DNA of 64,000 nucleotides from NCBI RefSeq assembly GCF_910592395.1, contig NC_088309.1, positions 27,778,599-27,842,598 of the forward strand. Reading direction: 5' to 3'. The position numbers and the translations under genes are program-made. Positions 31,435 through 44,400 of the stretch are shown here, piece after piece. The stretch's first letter is position 1, and each line of letters starts with the position of its first letter. The stretch comes from Lineus longissimus. Its lineage: Eukaryota > Nemertea > Pilidiophora > Heteronemertea > Lineidae. The notes beneath the pieces are model-generated. The model ran no database searches, had not been told where the DNA came from, and saw nothing but the letters and a program-made list of their open reading frames with translations.

Positions 31435-32480
31435 CCAGGTGTTGCTCACCCTCAGATAGGCAAGGAGTCAACATTGTCTCTGTGGCAGCAAGGCTGTAAA
31501 CTGTCTTCTCTGTGGTCACGTCGAGGTGTCTCACCCTCAGATAGGCCAGGAGTCAACATTGTCTCTGTGGCAGCAAGGCTGTGAACTGTCTTCTCTGTGG
31601 TCACGTCGAGGTGTCTCACCCCAAGATAGGCCAGGAGTCAACATTGTCTCTGTGGCAGCAAGGCTGTGAACTGTCTCCTCTGTGGTCACGTCGAGGTGTC
31701 TCACCCTCAGATAGGCCAGGAGTCAACATTGTCTCTGTGGCAGCAAGGCTGTGAACTGTCTCCTCTGTGGTCACATCGAGGTGTCTCACCCTCAGATAGG
31801 CCAGGAGTCAACATTGTCTCTGTGGCAGCAAAGCTGTGAACTGTCTTCTCTGTGGTCACGTCGATGTGTCTCACCCTCAGATAGGCCAGGAGTCAACATT
31901 GTCTCTGTGGCAGCAAGGCTGTGAACTGTCTTCTTTGTGGTCACGTCAAGGTGTCTCACCCTCAGATAGGCCAGGAGTCAACATTGTCTCTGTGGCAGCA
32001 AGGCTGTGAACTGTCTTCTCTGTGGTCACGTCAAGGTGTCTCACCCTCAGATAGGCCAGGTGTCAACATTTTCTCTGTGGCAGCAAGGCTGTGAACTGTC
32101 TTCTCTGTGGTCACGTCGAGGTGTCTAACCCCCAGATAGGCCAGGAGTCAACATTGTCTCTGTGGCAGCAAAGCTGTGAACTGTCTTCTCTGTGGTCACG
32201 TCGATGTGTCTCACCCTCAGATAGGCCAGGAGTCAACATTGTCTCTGTGGCAGCAAAGCTGTGAACTGTCTCCTCTGTGGTCACGTCGAGGTGTCTCACC
32301 CTCAGATAGGCCAGGAGTCAACATTGTCTCTGTGGCAGCAAAGCTGTGAACTGTCTTCTCTGTGGTCACGTCGAGGTGTCTCACCCCCAGATAGGCCAGG
32401 AGTCAACATTGTCTCTGTGGCAGCAAAGCTGTGAACTGTCTTCTCTGTGGTCACATTGAGGTGTCTCACCCTCAGGCACA
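31435..32480. repeat. 85-bp minisatellite, 12 units
   Basis: The CTCAGATAGG mark recurs every 85 bases from 31451 to 32471, exactly 12 periods, with no length change. Units differ by a few substitutions (ggctgtgaa/agctgtgaa, cttctc/cctcctc, gtcgag/gtcaag/gtcgat). Because 85 is not a multiple of three, the open frames across it are chance products. A weak further copy may exist at 32632-32665. Confidence 0.93.
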
Positions 32481-35400
32481 CCAGGTTATAACCTAATTGT
32501 GACAATGATAGTCAGGCTACAACACAATAAATTGATCGGGAAGGTGGGAGAGACAGTTGCCAATCAATAAACACAAGAATCTTTCAAACACACAAGACTC
32601 AATCTGAATATTGAAGACATACACTGATTATGACTGTCTTCTCTGTAGCAGGGTCGAGCTGTATTGTCAGATCTTGGGCAACCGTGTACTTATTGCACGC
32701 TATAATCGAGGTGATTACGCCCCTAAACCAACTGTTCTGAAAGTATCACTGAGCAGTTTATGATGGGTGTTGCACAGGATTGTGAAGTCAAATTTCCACA
32801 ATCTGCAAGAAGACAGTACCAGTTGCGTTCTGAACTGAAGCTGCTGCTGCATCATAGCTTGATCTTGGTTGATGGCTCCAGCATACAGCCTTACAGGATT
32901 AAGACCAAGACAATACTGAGAAATTGAATAATATAACAAGAATACTCAAGATACGATGTAATGTTCGGTCATCAGAAAACATTTTATTGATGATTTAATA
33001 AATAACTATTTACATAATATACAATCAGGTTGGCTGGACACACTCATACTTGGTTGACAAGAACCATCACAATACCAGTACATATATTAAAACATTCACA
33101 ACTGTTTAGCATTCAATACCCAACAATTATGTACATAACAACAATGGATGTTGTCCAACCCCCACTTATCGTACGTAAACATTTATTACATCACCCATGA
33201 AACAGTATGGCATTACACAGAGTTATAATACAACATTTCAGCAAGATCAACTGGAATTGATGGCACCAGATTACCGTTAAATCTTGTGAAGTGTACTCCA
33301 GCCATTACATGCAAGGGTAGGTAATATAATCACATGGGTTTTCATATCTATTTTAAGGCTACTTCATAGTCAAATCTTATAAAGTGACAAAACAATAGCA
33401 TTTCTCAGAGAGGAACCCCTCTGGAGTTGGTTCATTTTGAAATGACGTCTGAGGAATACCGAGAATGAACATTGAAATGTACAGGTAGGCTCATCTGCAG
33501 TACAAACCTCAAGACCTGAAGTCCTTCTCAGAATGTCGCAACTCTTACCTAAGATTCCTTATCACTGTACAAACAACCATGGCTATACCGCCTGGAAGTA
33601 GAACCCATTGGCCATATTCTTGGAAACTTAAAACTTGCAGTTGTCCACCCAATACAACAAAGACTTGGGCCACTGAAATGCTCTGCCAGTCGGTAAGAAC
33701 AGGGTTTGCTTACGACAGCCCGTACACAGTGCTTGTAAGAGACCTACAATGTACAAGTGATTGTAAATACAACAAGAAAGTGCACAGATTGATAACAATT
33801 TGAATATGACTACCGGTAATTAGTGTAGGTACTAGCAAGAATTGATAAATTCTTGGTTCGATACGTGTACCTGGTTGATCCCTTCCTTATGAAATCAATG
33901 GGAGGTCACGTACTATATGATATTCAAAACATTTTTCGGAGACGATCATGAAATATCAACTCTACAAACAACAACAGAAGTTTGATTAGAAAACCAGGAC
34001 AACACACAGGTGATTATAATAATGATAATAGTAATACCTGGCGCATTCTCTGTAGCACAATATTGCCAGCATTGAGTGCTACGTCAACAGCCACTCCAAT
34101 TACTTCAATGAGTGAAGGAGAAATTAAGGACTCGAATACCACCAGGATATATTGCACTTAATCCGCTCCTTTTATACAAACTATTTACAATCAATACATC
34201 GACGAAATCTCATACTACAATAGACACAGCATAATCTTACAACATTATTAAAACACAATCATAGAATACTCAATTCTTACAATGTCTGTGCACATTTGAT
34301 TTAAAAACAAAGCTAATGAAAACCATGGTGACCATGCACCGGCTCGCAGACTTGAAGTTTGCTCCTCCAACATACTACCCTGTGTTCATAGACACCACCT
34401 GTTGCTGCCAACAAGTGGTGAATTTGTCATTACTAATCAAATGTCTATATATCGCTTGAGTTGAAAATAAAAAGGAGAAAACACTGTTTGAATAAAGCAG
34501 CTGATCTAAGCACAAATACTTACAAAGCACACATAATACACGCGTACGCCAAAGACCAAAACAGTGGAAGTCTGCATTTTATCCACCTTATACAGAATAT
34601 TTAAATCATCTCTGTTTTGAAACCCCAAAGAAAATTGTATTTACCGAGACAGAAACATGCTCGCATTGACAGTCTAAACATCTATGTCAAGCCATTTTTC
34701 CCTCCCCAAAATAATTTTCAGAATTATGTACTCAACAACTTATTGTACATGTAACAATGAACTTCTAGCCAGAAATCACTAAGTATTTGATATTGTACAC
34801 GAGTAGCACTGTCATAATTTGGAACACACTGAGAAACTGAATCTATACACTTGCAATTATATAGTTTGTACTTTGATTATGATGACAATGGCAAAACCTC
34901 AAACCTTCCCATTACACCACATATACATGTCTATAGAACGAATACTGATCAGCTACAGCTTACAAAGGCTAGTGTCATGATTGAACGAACTGTCGTCATA
35001 ATATTGCTGTACTTTCAAGAGATGTTCAAAATATGATATAATTTACTTCCACACATGAATTAAGTATTGACGATATGATTGAATGTACAGGATGGTACAT
35101 GTAATTTACAAGAGAATATTATGACATTGTGAATCTAATCTATGCTTTTTACTACGATCTATTTTTTAGACGAATTTTTTTTCCACATTAAATGACTACT
35201 TATAAGTTGTAGAATCTTAACTTATATCTATGTCAAATTAATTGAATCTGGAGCCAATTCCCTGTGCATGGTAGTCCCCAACATGCTGTCTCGCCTCAAA
35301 GGAGGAGAAAAATGAAGCACAGCGCTCTCCACTGATACATCGTCAATAAAAGATCGTGCAAATCCATCTGCACCAACAAAATTTGATGGAATCTTGCACT

Positions 35401-35994
35401 GAATTTCCAGCTACTTAGATGCCGACAAACCAAGATCACTTACTCAGAATCACAACTCCAACATATCAGACAGAATATCTCCTCAAATTGCACTGTATTC
35501 GAGATCGCACTGGGATTGGCAATGCTCTTTTCCCAGTATTTTTGAAGACCACAATGTCTAGCCTTTGTCAGACCTCGGCCCAGGAGAAAATCACTTGTAT
35601 GAGAAACAGTGTACTGAAGATCCTGTGAGGGTGAGTCACAATACATGCAATATGAAGATAGAGATCCACATATGTGATAAAATATATTCACTTAACAACC
35701 TGAACACATCATTGACAGTCGCTCTTCCCATCATGGCCTCACTTGCAGAGTAACCCGTATTTTTCTTCAAGTGTGTACCGACTCTAGTCCAAGTGACCAA
35801 GAAAACACACCAAAGACCTTGTGATATATCCTATCTGCAGCGTCTCAATTATCATGTTGAAGTGTTCGCAGGAGATCCTAGTCCATAGTCAATGGCAGTG
35901 TTTCCATCTTATTCAAGTCTGTCTCCTTAACGTGCCTATTCACGATAATCCAGTCTGATACCTGAACGACAATGTTCATGTCTGGCCTATGATA
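32481..35994 (-). other. ULK1/2: probable long 3' UTR of ULK plus spacer
   Basis: Repeat-free, AT-rich and without supported ORFs. A minus-strand AATAAA at 32983-32988 would give a 3' UTR of about 3 kb; nearer signals of weaker form may be used. Assignment to ULK is by position only. Confidence 0.35.
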
Positions 35995-38442
35995 TCAGGA
36001 GGCTTCGTACATGTACACTACACCCTGTCCCTGGAGGTTGAAAAGCCTCTGCTCAACTGATTCTTTATCTGTGAATGTAATACAAGTAAATGAATAAAGC
36101 AAATGTATACACAGAAAATGTCCTTAGCTTCTCCCTCAACAAATTGTGGATAATTCACACCTATTTCAAGGTAGCTTTGATGCATTTACTCAACCTCATG
36201 TCCTTGGTGTAACAAAATCACAATTGATCCATTAGCGAAGAAGTAAGAGACAGCCATGATGTTCCTTGACTTTCAGAGAGGCGAGTTCCTTTAAATTGCT
36301 TAACATTTAGTTGGTTTTCTAGACTTTTTAAGGCCTTCGATGAACATTAATACCGGTTGTTCTACTTACATTTTTCAAGTAAGACCCTGTCTTTTTTGGT
36401 CTGTGCCTGCTGTGCTAAGCTGTGCAACAGAATCTGGGCATTCTGATAACGTCTGAAGCACTCACGGGGGTTACCAAACAGTTCATCGAGTGCTGCTGTC
36501 TGACACTGAAAGATAACAAGAGCAATTTCTATTGAATGAAATGATACGTTTCAGGAATAAGAACAAGTTCAAGTTTAAGGATGTCGAGCAGACCACTGCA
36601 AGACACTGTCCATCAGTCCTTCACCAGCCCTGACACAGACACCAGATCCAGGGATCAGGCTAATGTCTCATTCAAATAGCAAAGTGTCAAAAGTGACTTG
36701 ATAAATCTGCATCGGGATCACTCGTCACCAACCTGCACCCCACACCACCTAGCCTCGGCAGTGACCATCTGCCAGGTTACCGAAACTGACTCTGCATGCA
36801 TGGTACCTACCATTTCTATGGCATAGCTATAAATCAACTTCTCTGCTGTGATGGTGGTGGTTTCAGGATTCAGGCCGGACACTGGTGGTATGCCCTTCCT
36901 ATGTAAATGTTTACAAACACTCAGGCACTGGTGGTACAAGCTGTTCATCTCCTTCAGGACTGGAACAATAACCAATATCAGATATTACTTGTTTTCAGAA
37001 ATGACAAGGTTGAGGTTTTAATCTTCTTTAATTTGACGGATAGATAGCGACATTTGCTGAAGTTTGTATAATCAACATCCCCTTTGCTACTGGATTGCAA
37101 CCCATCATGCTGATGACCTTAGGCCCTAGGCCTGACCTCTCGACTGGGAGAGAAGAATGATAGTGCTCTCCTCACTATCTTCTACCTGCTCTCTCCCACA
37201 AGATGCCACACCAATGTTGCCAAAAATGGAGGGAAGGGAGGAGGTATCTCACCTTGTTTGACAGCAGATGACGGCTGTAACCTTCTCATTCTGATTTCAT
37301 TCTGAGCAAGCTGTATCGATGATGATAACATCTGTAACGCTCGCACGTACAACACCAACTGCTCCAGGCGTCGCTGGCCTTCACTGATGAACGATATATG
37401 GTCAAGGGTGAACGTGTCGTTCTGAAAAAGCCAATAACATTGATGAGAACTCCAACAACACACATAAAAGTAAATGCTTTTACATATGTAACATAACAGG
37501 CCCTTCAAAGAAAGTTGTTTTTTTCACAGACAACTGCATTTAGTTAGTTTGTAACTGCATGCCTAACCTTGTCACTAAGACAGTGCAACAAGGTTCAGCA
37601 GGACTTTCGTACCAATAAAGAAGGGTACAGAGAGACCGCATGGCTACCTCCTATTGAACCACACATTGTGCTGAGGCTGAATTACTCCTCTGAACAGCAC
37701 AACCGACTTACTTGTTTATTTGGTGAGATGATGGAGTCATTGAGTGGTGTACTCCTCGTCTGTGCCAGCTCTATGATGCACTCCACCAGAGCCACAACAA
37801 AATTCAACTTGGAGATGGTTTCATTATGTTCACGCTGAAAGAGATACGCTTGGTAAGAAAGACGATATAAATTGGTGTTGCTAACCTTACAGAAAGTTCT
37901 AATTCTGATGTCAACACTTCAGCAATACCATCTAGGGACAACAAAGAGAAGCGGAAGATGCAAAGAAATCAGACCCATTTTACAAAGTTTGTGGTTGTAG
38001 AAAACAGTTGAGAAGCCTGTGAATGCATTACTTACATCCATGAGGGTTTCCTCAGCCAGCTCAGGTGCCACGAATATCACAGGGCCTTCCATGTTAGGTG
38101 GAGACCTAGCATAGTTCCTATGAGGAGATGATGGCTCAATGGCACTAAGGCTCCTGCGCCTCCCCACTTGTCTATTCATGTTCATATTTTCCTTGCCATG
38201 TTTTGGTGATGTCACGCTGAACGGCATCCCATGCTGCTGCTCGTACATTGGACTCGTAGCCATGCCGCCGTAGAAACCCGAGTTAGGAGGTGAAGTGGCC
38301 ACTCCTCCACCACCAAATGCTGCCCTCAGTAACTGTTCCCGGTCGCCCAAGATAGCTCTCCCACTGTTAGGTGATGTCGCAAAGTCTGGATTGGTGACTG
38401 CTCGGTCTCGATGAAGATAGTACGGGGCAACCTGATTCTCTT
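35995..38442 (-). other. ULK1/2: ULK exons 19-24, EAT domain
   Basis: Exons 38036-38442, 37712-37834, 37253-37421, 36811-36959, 36370-36505 and 35995-36068 (TGA at 35995). They encode [25 protein letters not shown], the helical [64 protein letters not shown] and [12 protein letters not shown]. These follow the vertebrate C terminus closely. The first of these exons could start at 38569 instead, since the frame is open to there, but that phase does not fit the preceding exon. Confidence 0.85.
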
Positions 38443-41400
38443 CTGCAAGATGAAGTAAGGAATGATTGGGCATTGTGTCTGAATTACAGAGCATTGGAAT
38501 AACTAGAAGGCATTTTTCCTTGAGGACGTCCTCTTCCAAATCAACAGGTTCAAAGAGATTATCGGTACCCTGAAGGCAAGCTCACCCAAGATCAGACATA
38601 CTGGTTTTTATAGATGGAGAAGTAATTGCAGCAGTCTACCATTGAAATGACGACGCATTTAATCATGTCTTACAATTATCAGGAAAACTTTCACATAAAA
38701 AACAAATGCGCATTGTTTTGGTCAGATCTTGAAAGCCCTTATCAGGTCTGAGAATTGTGTTTTTAACATTTGACCAGGAACTCTTTATCAGCCCATACGT
38801 TACCTAACAAACCAGGGCTGGGTTGTTCAAAATCAGGTTAGCTTTAACGGTGCCGTTAAGCCTTAACATGAAAATTATAATGGGATCAACTGAAAGAGAT
38901 AACGTCCATAAGGATACTTAACGTAACCGTTAGAGATAACCTGACTTTTGTGCTTTTGAACAACCGGGCCCTGGTCAAGTGTCACTCAACTACACAATCC
39001 ACATTTCAAGTACAATTATAAACTAAACAATCATTTTTCTGATGAAATCCGATCTGTCTACACAATGTACATATATTTTTATCATCAAATCTGCTATAAG
39101 CTACTAATCAGTCTGCAATCAACAATCTCCTACACTTTTTTCTAACTTTAAAGCAGGAAGCCACATTTCACACACAAGTTAAAGTGGCCACACTAGACAT
39201 AATTTGGAAAAACTTATTACCGCAGAGGTAGTGGTGCACCAGGTCCATAAGAAGTGAGCATGAGTGTTTTACACAGAAAGGGATAGAGGGAAAGATGTGA
39301 AGTGTGTTAGCTCAGATCAACCTGTGCCTATTGGTCAGATCACATAGCTCTACTTTTTCTCTTGGGAAGTTCTGCCTGAACAATGAATTCATTCATTTGA
39401 AAGAAACCACCACCCCCTTCTCTGTAGAATTCATCTATTGAAGGATGGTCATGCAGTGCATCTGTGCTAAAAAGCTTTGTACCTGATCGTAGTATTCTTC
39501 TCTGCCGACCTGCTGAACAAAAAGCCAAAAATTATAAGTTTGATTTTGAAGTGAACTAACCTTCTTCCCACAGACTAGCCATGTCAGGACATGTTTTATG
39601 CTTGGTTGTGCCAAACGGTGGATTCAGTGGTAAGGATGGACTGTTAGGATCATGATGACTGCTATGGGAGGGATAACCACCGATGTTGATCATGAATTTC
39701 TTGGTAGGAGATCCATGGATGGTCGGCAGATTTCCGCCATAAGGGGGTGGAGAGATTCCTGTGTTAGAGAATCTGAGTTTAGTTTCTACTTTTTGAGGAA
39801 AGCTTCTGAGAAAGTGATTAAAATTTGGAATTGAGCATACTCAGTCAAAACCGTACATTTCACATTGTCATCCTAAACAGATTAACAAGTGGCATTAGAG
39901 TGCATTTACGAAGGAAAGCTTTTTTAAGGTCTTTCTCAAAGCAGGTTTTAAATTTAACAATTTTTAGTCCACATCATTCTTGTTCTTTTTTATATCTCCT
40001 TACTTTCTGGGTCATTTATGAGTTCTCAAACATGAGGTCCCAAACCAACCTCCCTGGAAACTTAACTACGGGTACTATCAAATAAATGGTGTAGAGAGAA
40101 AGGGAATAGATCTAAATAGAGTGGATAGGTAGTGGAAAGATAGATCTGCCCCATTCATACTCACCAGCAAACCTGTTGGTTGATTCGTTATTATTCGGGG
40201 GTGTATTGCTGGCGTTCCTGGTCGGGGGAGGTGTGCCTCCACTCACACTGCTTCTCTTCCATGTTGTACTCGGAGGGGTACCAATCATGAACTGAACTGG
40301 AAGGGAAAGACAGAAAGATAAGAGCAATTAAAACATCAACAGGTGAATAGAGCAAATGGTAGCAATAGCACTAGCAGGCTTTCAATGGATTTGCTCGTTA
40401 GGCCATCTAGCAGCATCTCACTTGACTGAATGGATGCCCTTCTTCATAAATCTTTCCATTAAAAACGTATTGTTGTCAATCCATTGCAAATGTAATCTTC
40501 TTACCTGAGGGTGGTGACAATGACCCGATATCTGGCCCAGAACTTCCTACAGAATTCCTCTTGTTGGGTATTGCCATGCCTTGTGAACGGGGCATCAACT
40601 GAAAATGATAGTGATAATGCATCCGTTAGAAAGATCATAACATATGACACTTCAACACCTATGGAGATGAACAAGGCTTTGGATAAAGAATTAGCACCTT
40701 AATCATAGACCTTGTGGCAGGTGTTTCTAGAACAAGGCAAAGGAGAAGCGTGTCACTCCTGTTCAATATGACTGAAATAAATTTAGAGACTCACATGTGG
40801 GGATGATTGGTCACACCTGTATGGACTAGTTGGAGAGTTTTTCTGTAATTGTTCGTAAGCTTTGACCTGCGTTGGTACAGGAATAGCCTGAGAGGCTGGG
40901 GAGGATGTGGGACTAGGCACTGGCAGCGTTGACGGGCGGTTAGGACTCATTTCCTGAAAGTTTCCATTGTTGTTTCGTTGACATTGGTCGGCGTTGAGTG
41001 ACGTTGGGTGGCCGTATTCATTCGAGGCTCTACTTCGGTGAGATGTGGCATTCTCATCTGGAATAGATTAAGAAGTTGTTAAACAAATATTCATATCTAT
41101 GTGGTGTTCATATCCAAGATGCTCATCTAATGATAAAACTAGCCACTGCCTTCCTTTGTAGGAGTGATGTTGACATGAAAGCATAAAACAACAACTGCAA
41201 AACCATCTTACCTGAGTTCTCTCCGGACAAGTGTTCTGGCACCATGACAAAGTCCTGAAAAAAACCAGGTAATTTATACATAACCAGGACACAATCAATG
41301 AATTTGATGAATTCTTGACAATAAAGCCTTTTATAGAACTTGAGTAAAGTCCATCATATAACTGCATACTTGAAATGAAAATGTTTCTCTGAAGACCAAT

Positions 41401-44400
41401 GATGTTACTTTAAGAGACAACACACAAGTTATTAGAAGATTCAGGGGTCATGCTGATCGATATCCGACACATCCCGTCAACCAAATTATTCGGGGATTCC
41501 TGTAAAGGTTCACCTGCCACTCTCAGCGCTGACCAATGCATATGCAAACCAAAAATCAGGAGACTTTGGAAGGTGAGCACTACTATGTAAAGAAAGGATG
41601 GATGGATGATAACAGAACACTGCGTTTACTAGCTTTGACAGACTTCCTCTGTGCGAAGACTACCTCTGTGCAAAGACTACCTCTGTGCGAAGACTACCTC
41701 TGTGCAAAGACTACCTCTGTGCAATATTCTTTTACAAGGCAATGCAGTAGTTTATCATCAGTAGTTTATAGTGCAAATAAGGTCCAAGCCATTCGTTCTG
41801 AGAGGAGAGACATTAGCAAATAGGACAGTCGCAAGCAAGGTCAGGAGGCCCGTTTTTCTGAAGTATTGAGTCAGATATTCTGGCCACATCAGCACCAGTA
41901 TTTAGGACAAATAAGACCTCCACATCACAAAACTCAGGTGTTCTGACCACTGACAGCCACGAGTGTTTCCATTTTCAACATCAAGTTGTCTAAGCAAACA
42001 CAGTCAAAGTCTTATCAGAAGTTATCACTATCAAGACAGTAAATCAATACTTTCCTATTGAAAACACCAGATGTCACCATGTACTTCGTTCCCAGAAGGG
42101 TCAACAATTAGATAAACCTGAGAAACTTTCTGAACAGAGAAAACTGTAACTGCAAGCATAGTAACACAACTGCATCAACTGAACAACAGTGAATCCTTAC
42201 CTCCGACGGGCTACAGCTTCTTGGGTTATTATTATCTAGATCTTTGTTGACTATTTTTACAAATCCAGCTAATTCATGCGGAGAGCCTTCATAATCTTTC
42301 TGTTTAACTCGCTGTATTCCTGGGCTCTGTAAAGAGTTAAGCAGCCACCCTGTAGTATTTGACATGCTTTTGAAAGTTGCAGTTTCAGAGAGACAGATCT
42401 GGCAGCACCAAGTGAAAAATTGAGACCAAGATGACCAAGTAACCTGTACTTACATGTAGGTGTACACTGGCCAACAAACACTTCACATGAGGTCAACATG
42501 AGTGTTTAATTTCCAGACCACATGCCCGTAGAGTGGACCGTATCACAAACATGCAGAGCAAATTCAACCATTACTGGAGTGTGAGAGTTTGAATTACACT
42601 TTGTCTAAAGAACTAAGGGTACTGTTGTACAATGACCAGCAGCCATTTTGTCATTGTAAACACACTTCTGACACCGGTAGCAGGGCAATCACCGGTAATG
42701 GTGGGTTAGGTGGTAGATGAGTGGAAAGATGAAACTGGTACTAAGAATGATGCTCAGCGAGGAAGAGATTGCTGGTGATTATAAGTCCTACTTACTGGAG
42801 GTGTAGCCGGCATAAACCCAGAAAGGGGCGATGCACTCACTGTCTTGACGCTCGGTGAATCTGATGCTGAACTAGAACTTGCTCGACGACGAGGCACAGC
42901 CATTGGTGCAGCTGAAACAAGTGGGATAGATAATTCAACAGACGGTCTGCAGTATTCCTGTTGGTCTGATTCAACTTGTTACACTTATTTGAACTGTGGC
43001 TGCGACGCTTGGCAAAGGAATACACAACAAGTAGCTAACCTGCTCTCGGTGCAGCAACCCCTAGTAAGCACTTATTACAACTGAGGCAATTTCCCGGAGA
43101 CTTCTCCCAACCGGAACGATCAGTCAGGTCTCTTTCAAACACAATGGTATCTTGGTATCTGCACTTACATTTCTTCTCCCTGCCTTGTGTCAGAAATGGA
43201 TGCATGAAAAAGTCCTCTGAAAAAGTAATTTACATTTGTACATAAATCAGCTGAAAAAATAAATAAATGACTGTCAAAATATGCTTGGAAGATTTTGTTG
43301 TTACAATGTGATAAACAATCTGTTAAGAAGGGACCTGGTTGCAGGACACCATAGATTATTACAGCAATGAGCTGATTATTATAGTAACCACCAACACTGG
43401 TGACTCTTCAGATTACAGGTAGAAAATAAACTTACCAAATTCGATCCTATCTCTGGCATTTCTTTTCAACATCTTCAAGAGCAGATCTTTCAGTTCTGGC
43501 GAGGTCCCGGGAGGAATACTGAAGAGGGAAAGTTCAACAGTAAAGGTCAAAGGGTTCACACACACATGACAACATATATAGGGTCAAAACAATCTCATTC
43601 TGTCATCATTCAGTATTGCATCACTTCTGTGCCTAAATGCCAAGGATAACAATGCCACGTAACCATTAACAAAGACACTTGTATACACAAAAAGGCAGTT
43701 TTGTAAATTACTAAATTTTCCAATCAGCTTAAGATTTGGGAACTTGCTGCTGAAGTTGTCACACAGAAGTCTTTGAAGAGAGATTGCTACTCACTTCGGA
43801 GCAAGATTGGCATGTTTCTCATAGAACTGTTTCAACTGCTGAGGTGTTTGAGCCTGGAATGGTGCTTTCCCCGTCAGACACTGGAACACAATTGTGCCAA
43901 TACTCCACAGATCAGCCTTGGCATCGTACTGTAGAGACATGATCACCTCGGGAGCCTGCAGCATGAAAGGATTAGGTTGAAAACAGACGTTTTTGTCACC
44001 TCATTTCTCACTTATATCACGTCACAACAGAATATCAAAGTAGTTGATGTACTATCTTTTTAGGGAAAGAGGTTTTCATTGCAGGTATGCCGCTAACTAT
44101 TCTGATGTTGCCGCTCTTTATCATTTGGTTATTTCTGTTGTTCAAGTCACATTCAATGCCTTACCATATACATTGGTGATCCACAGAGAGTGGCAGCCAT
44201 CACTCCGTCTTGAAGAAACCTGGCAAAGCCAAAGTCGGCTGAAAAAAAAGTTTTATTTATAGGTGGGACGGCAGATATCATGGAAGCAAAGTAAGGGCCA
44301 GTAAGGGTTACTTATGTTGCATAACACTTGACAGCACATTATCATGCAAGGAGTCAACTGATCGTGTGGCAAGGTGTAATAATGTGCAATAATGACTTGA

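Noticed and set aside
31322-32505. Open frames with a repeated MRHLDVTTE-like peptide
   Set aside because: They arise from the 85-base minisatellite; the unit is not a multiple of three and the frame shifts between units.
38443-38569. Upstream extension of ULK exon 19 to an acceptor at 38570
   Set aside because: The frame is open, but the preceding exon ends in phase 1, which would meet a stop; the acceptor at 38443 fits the phase.
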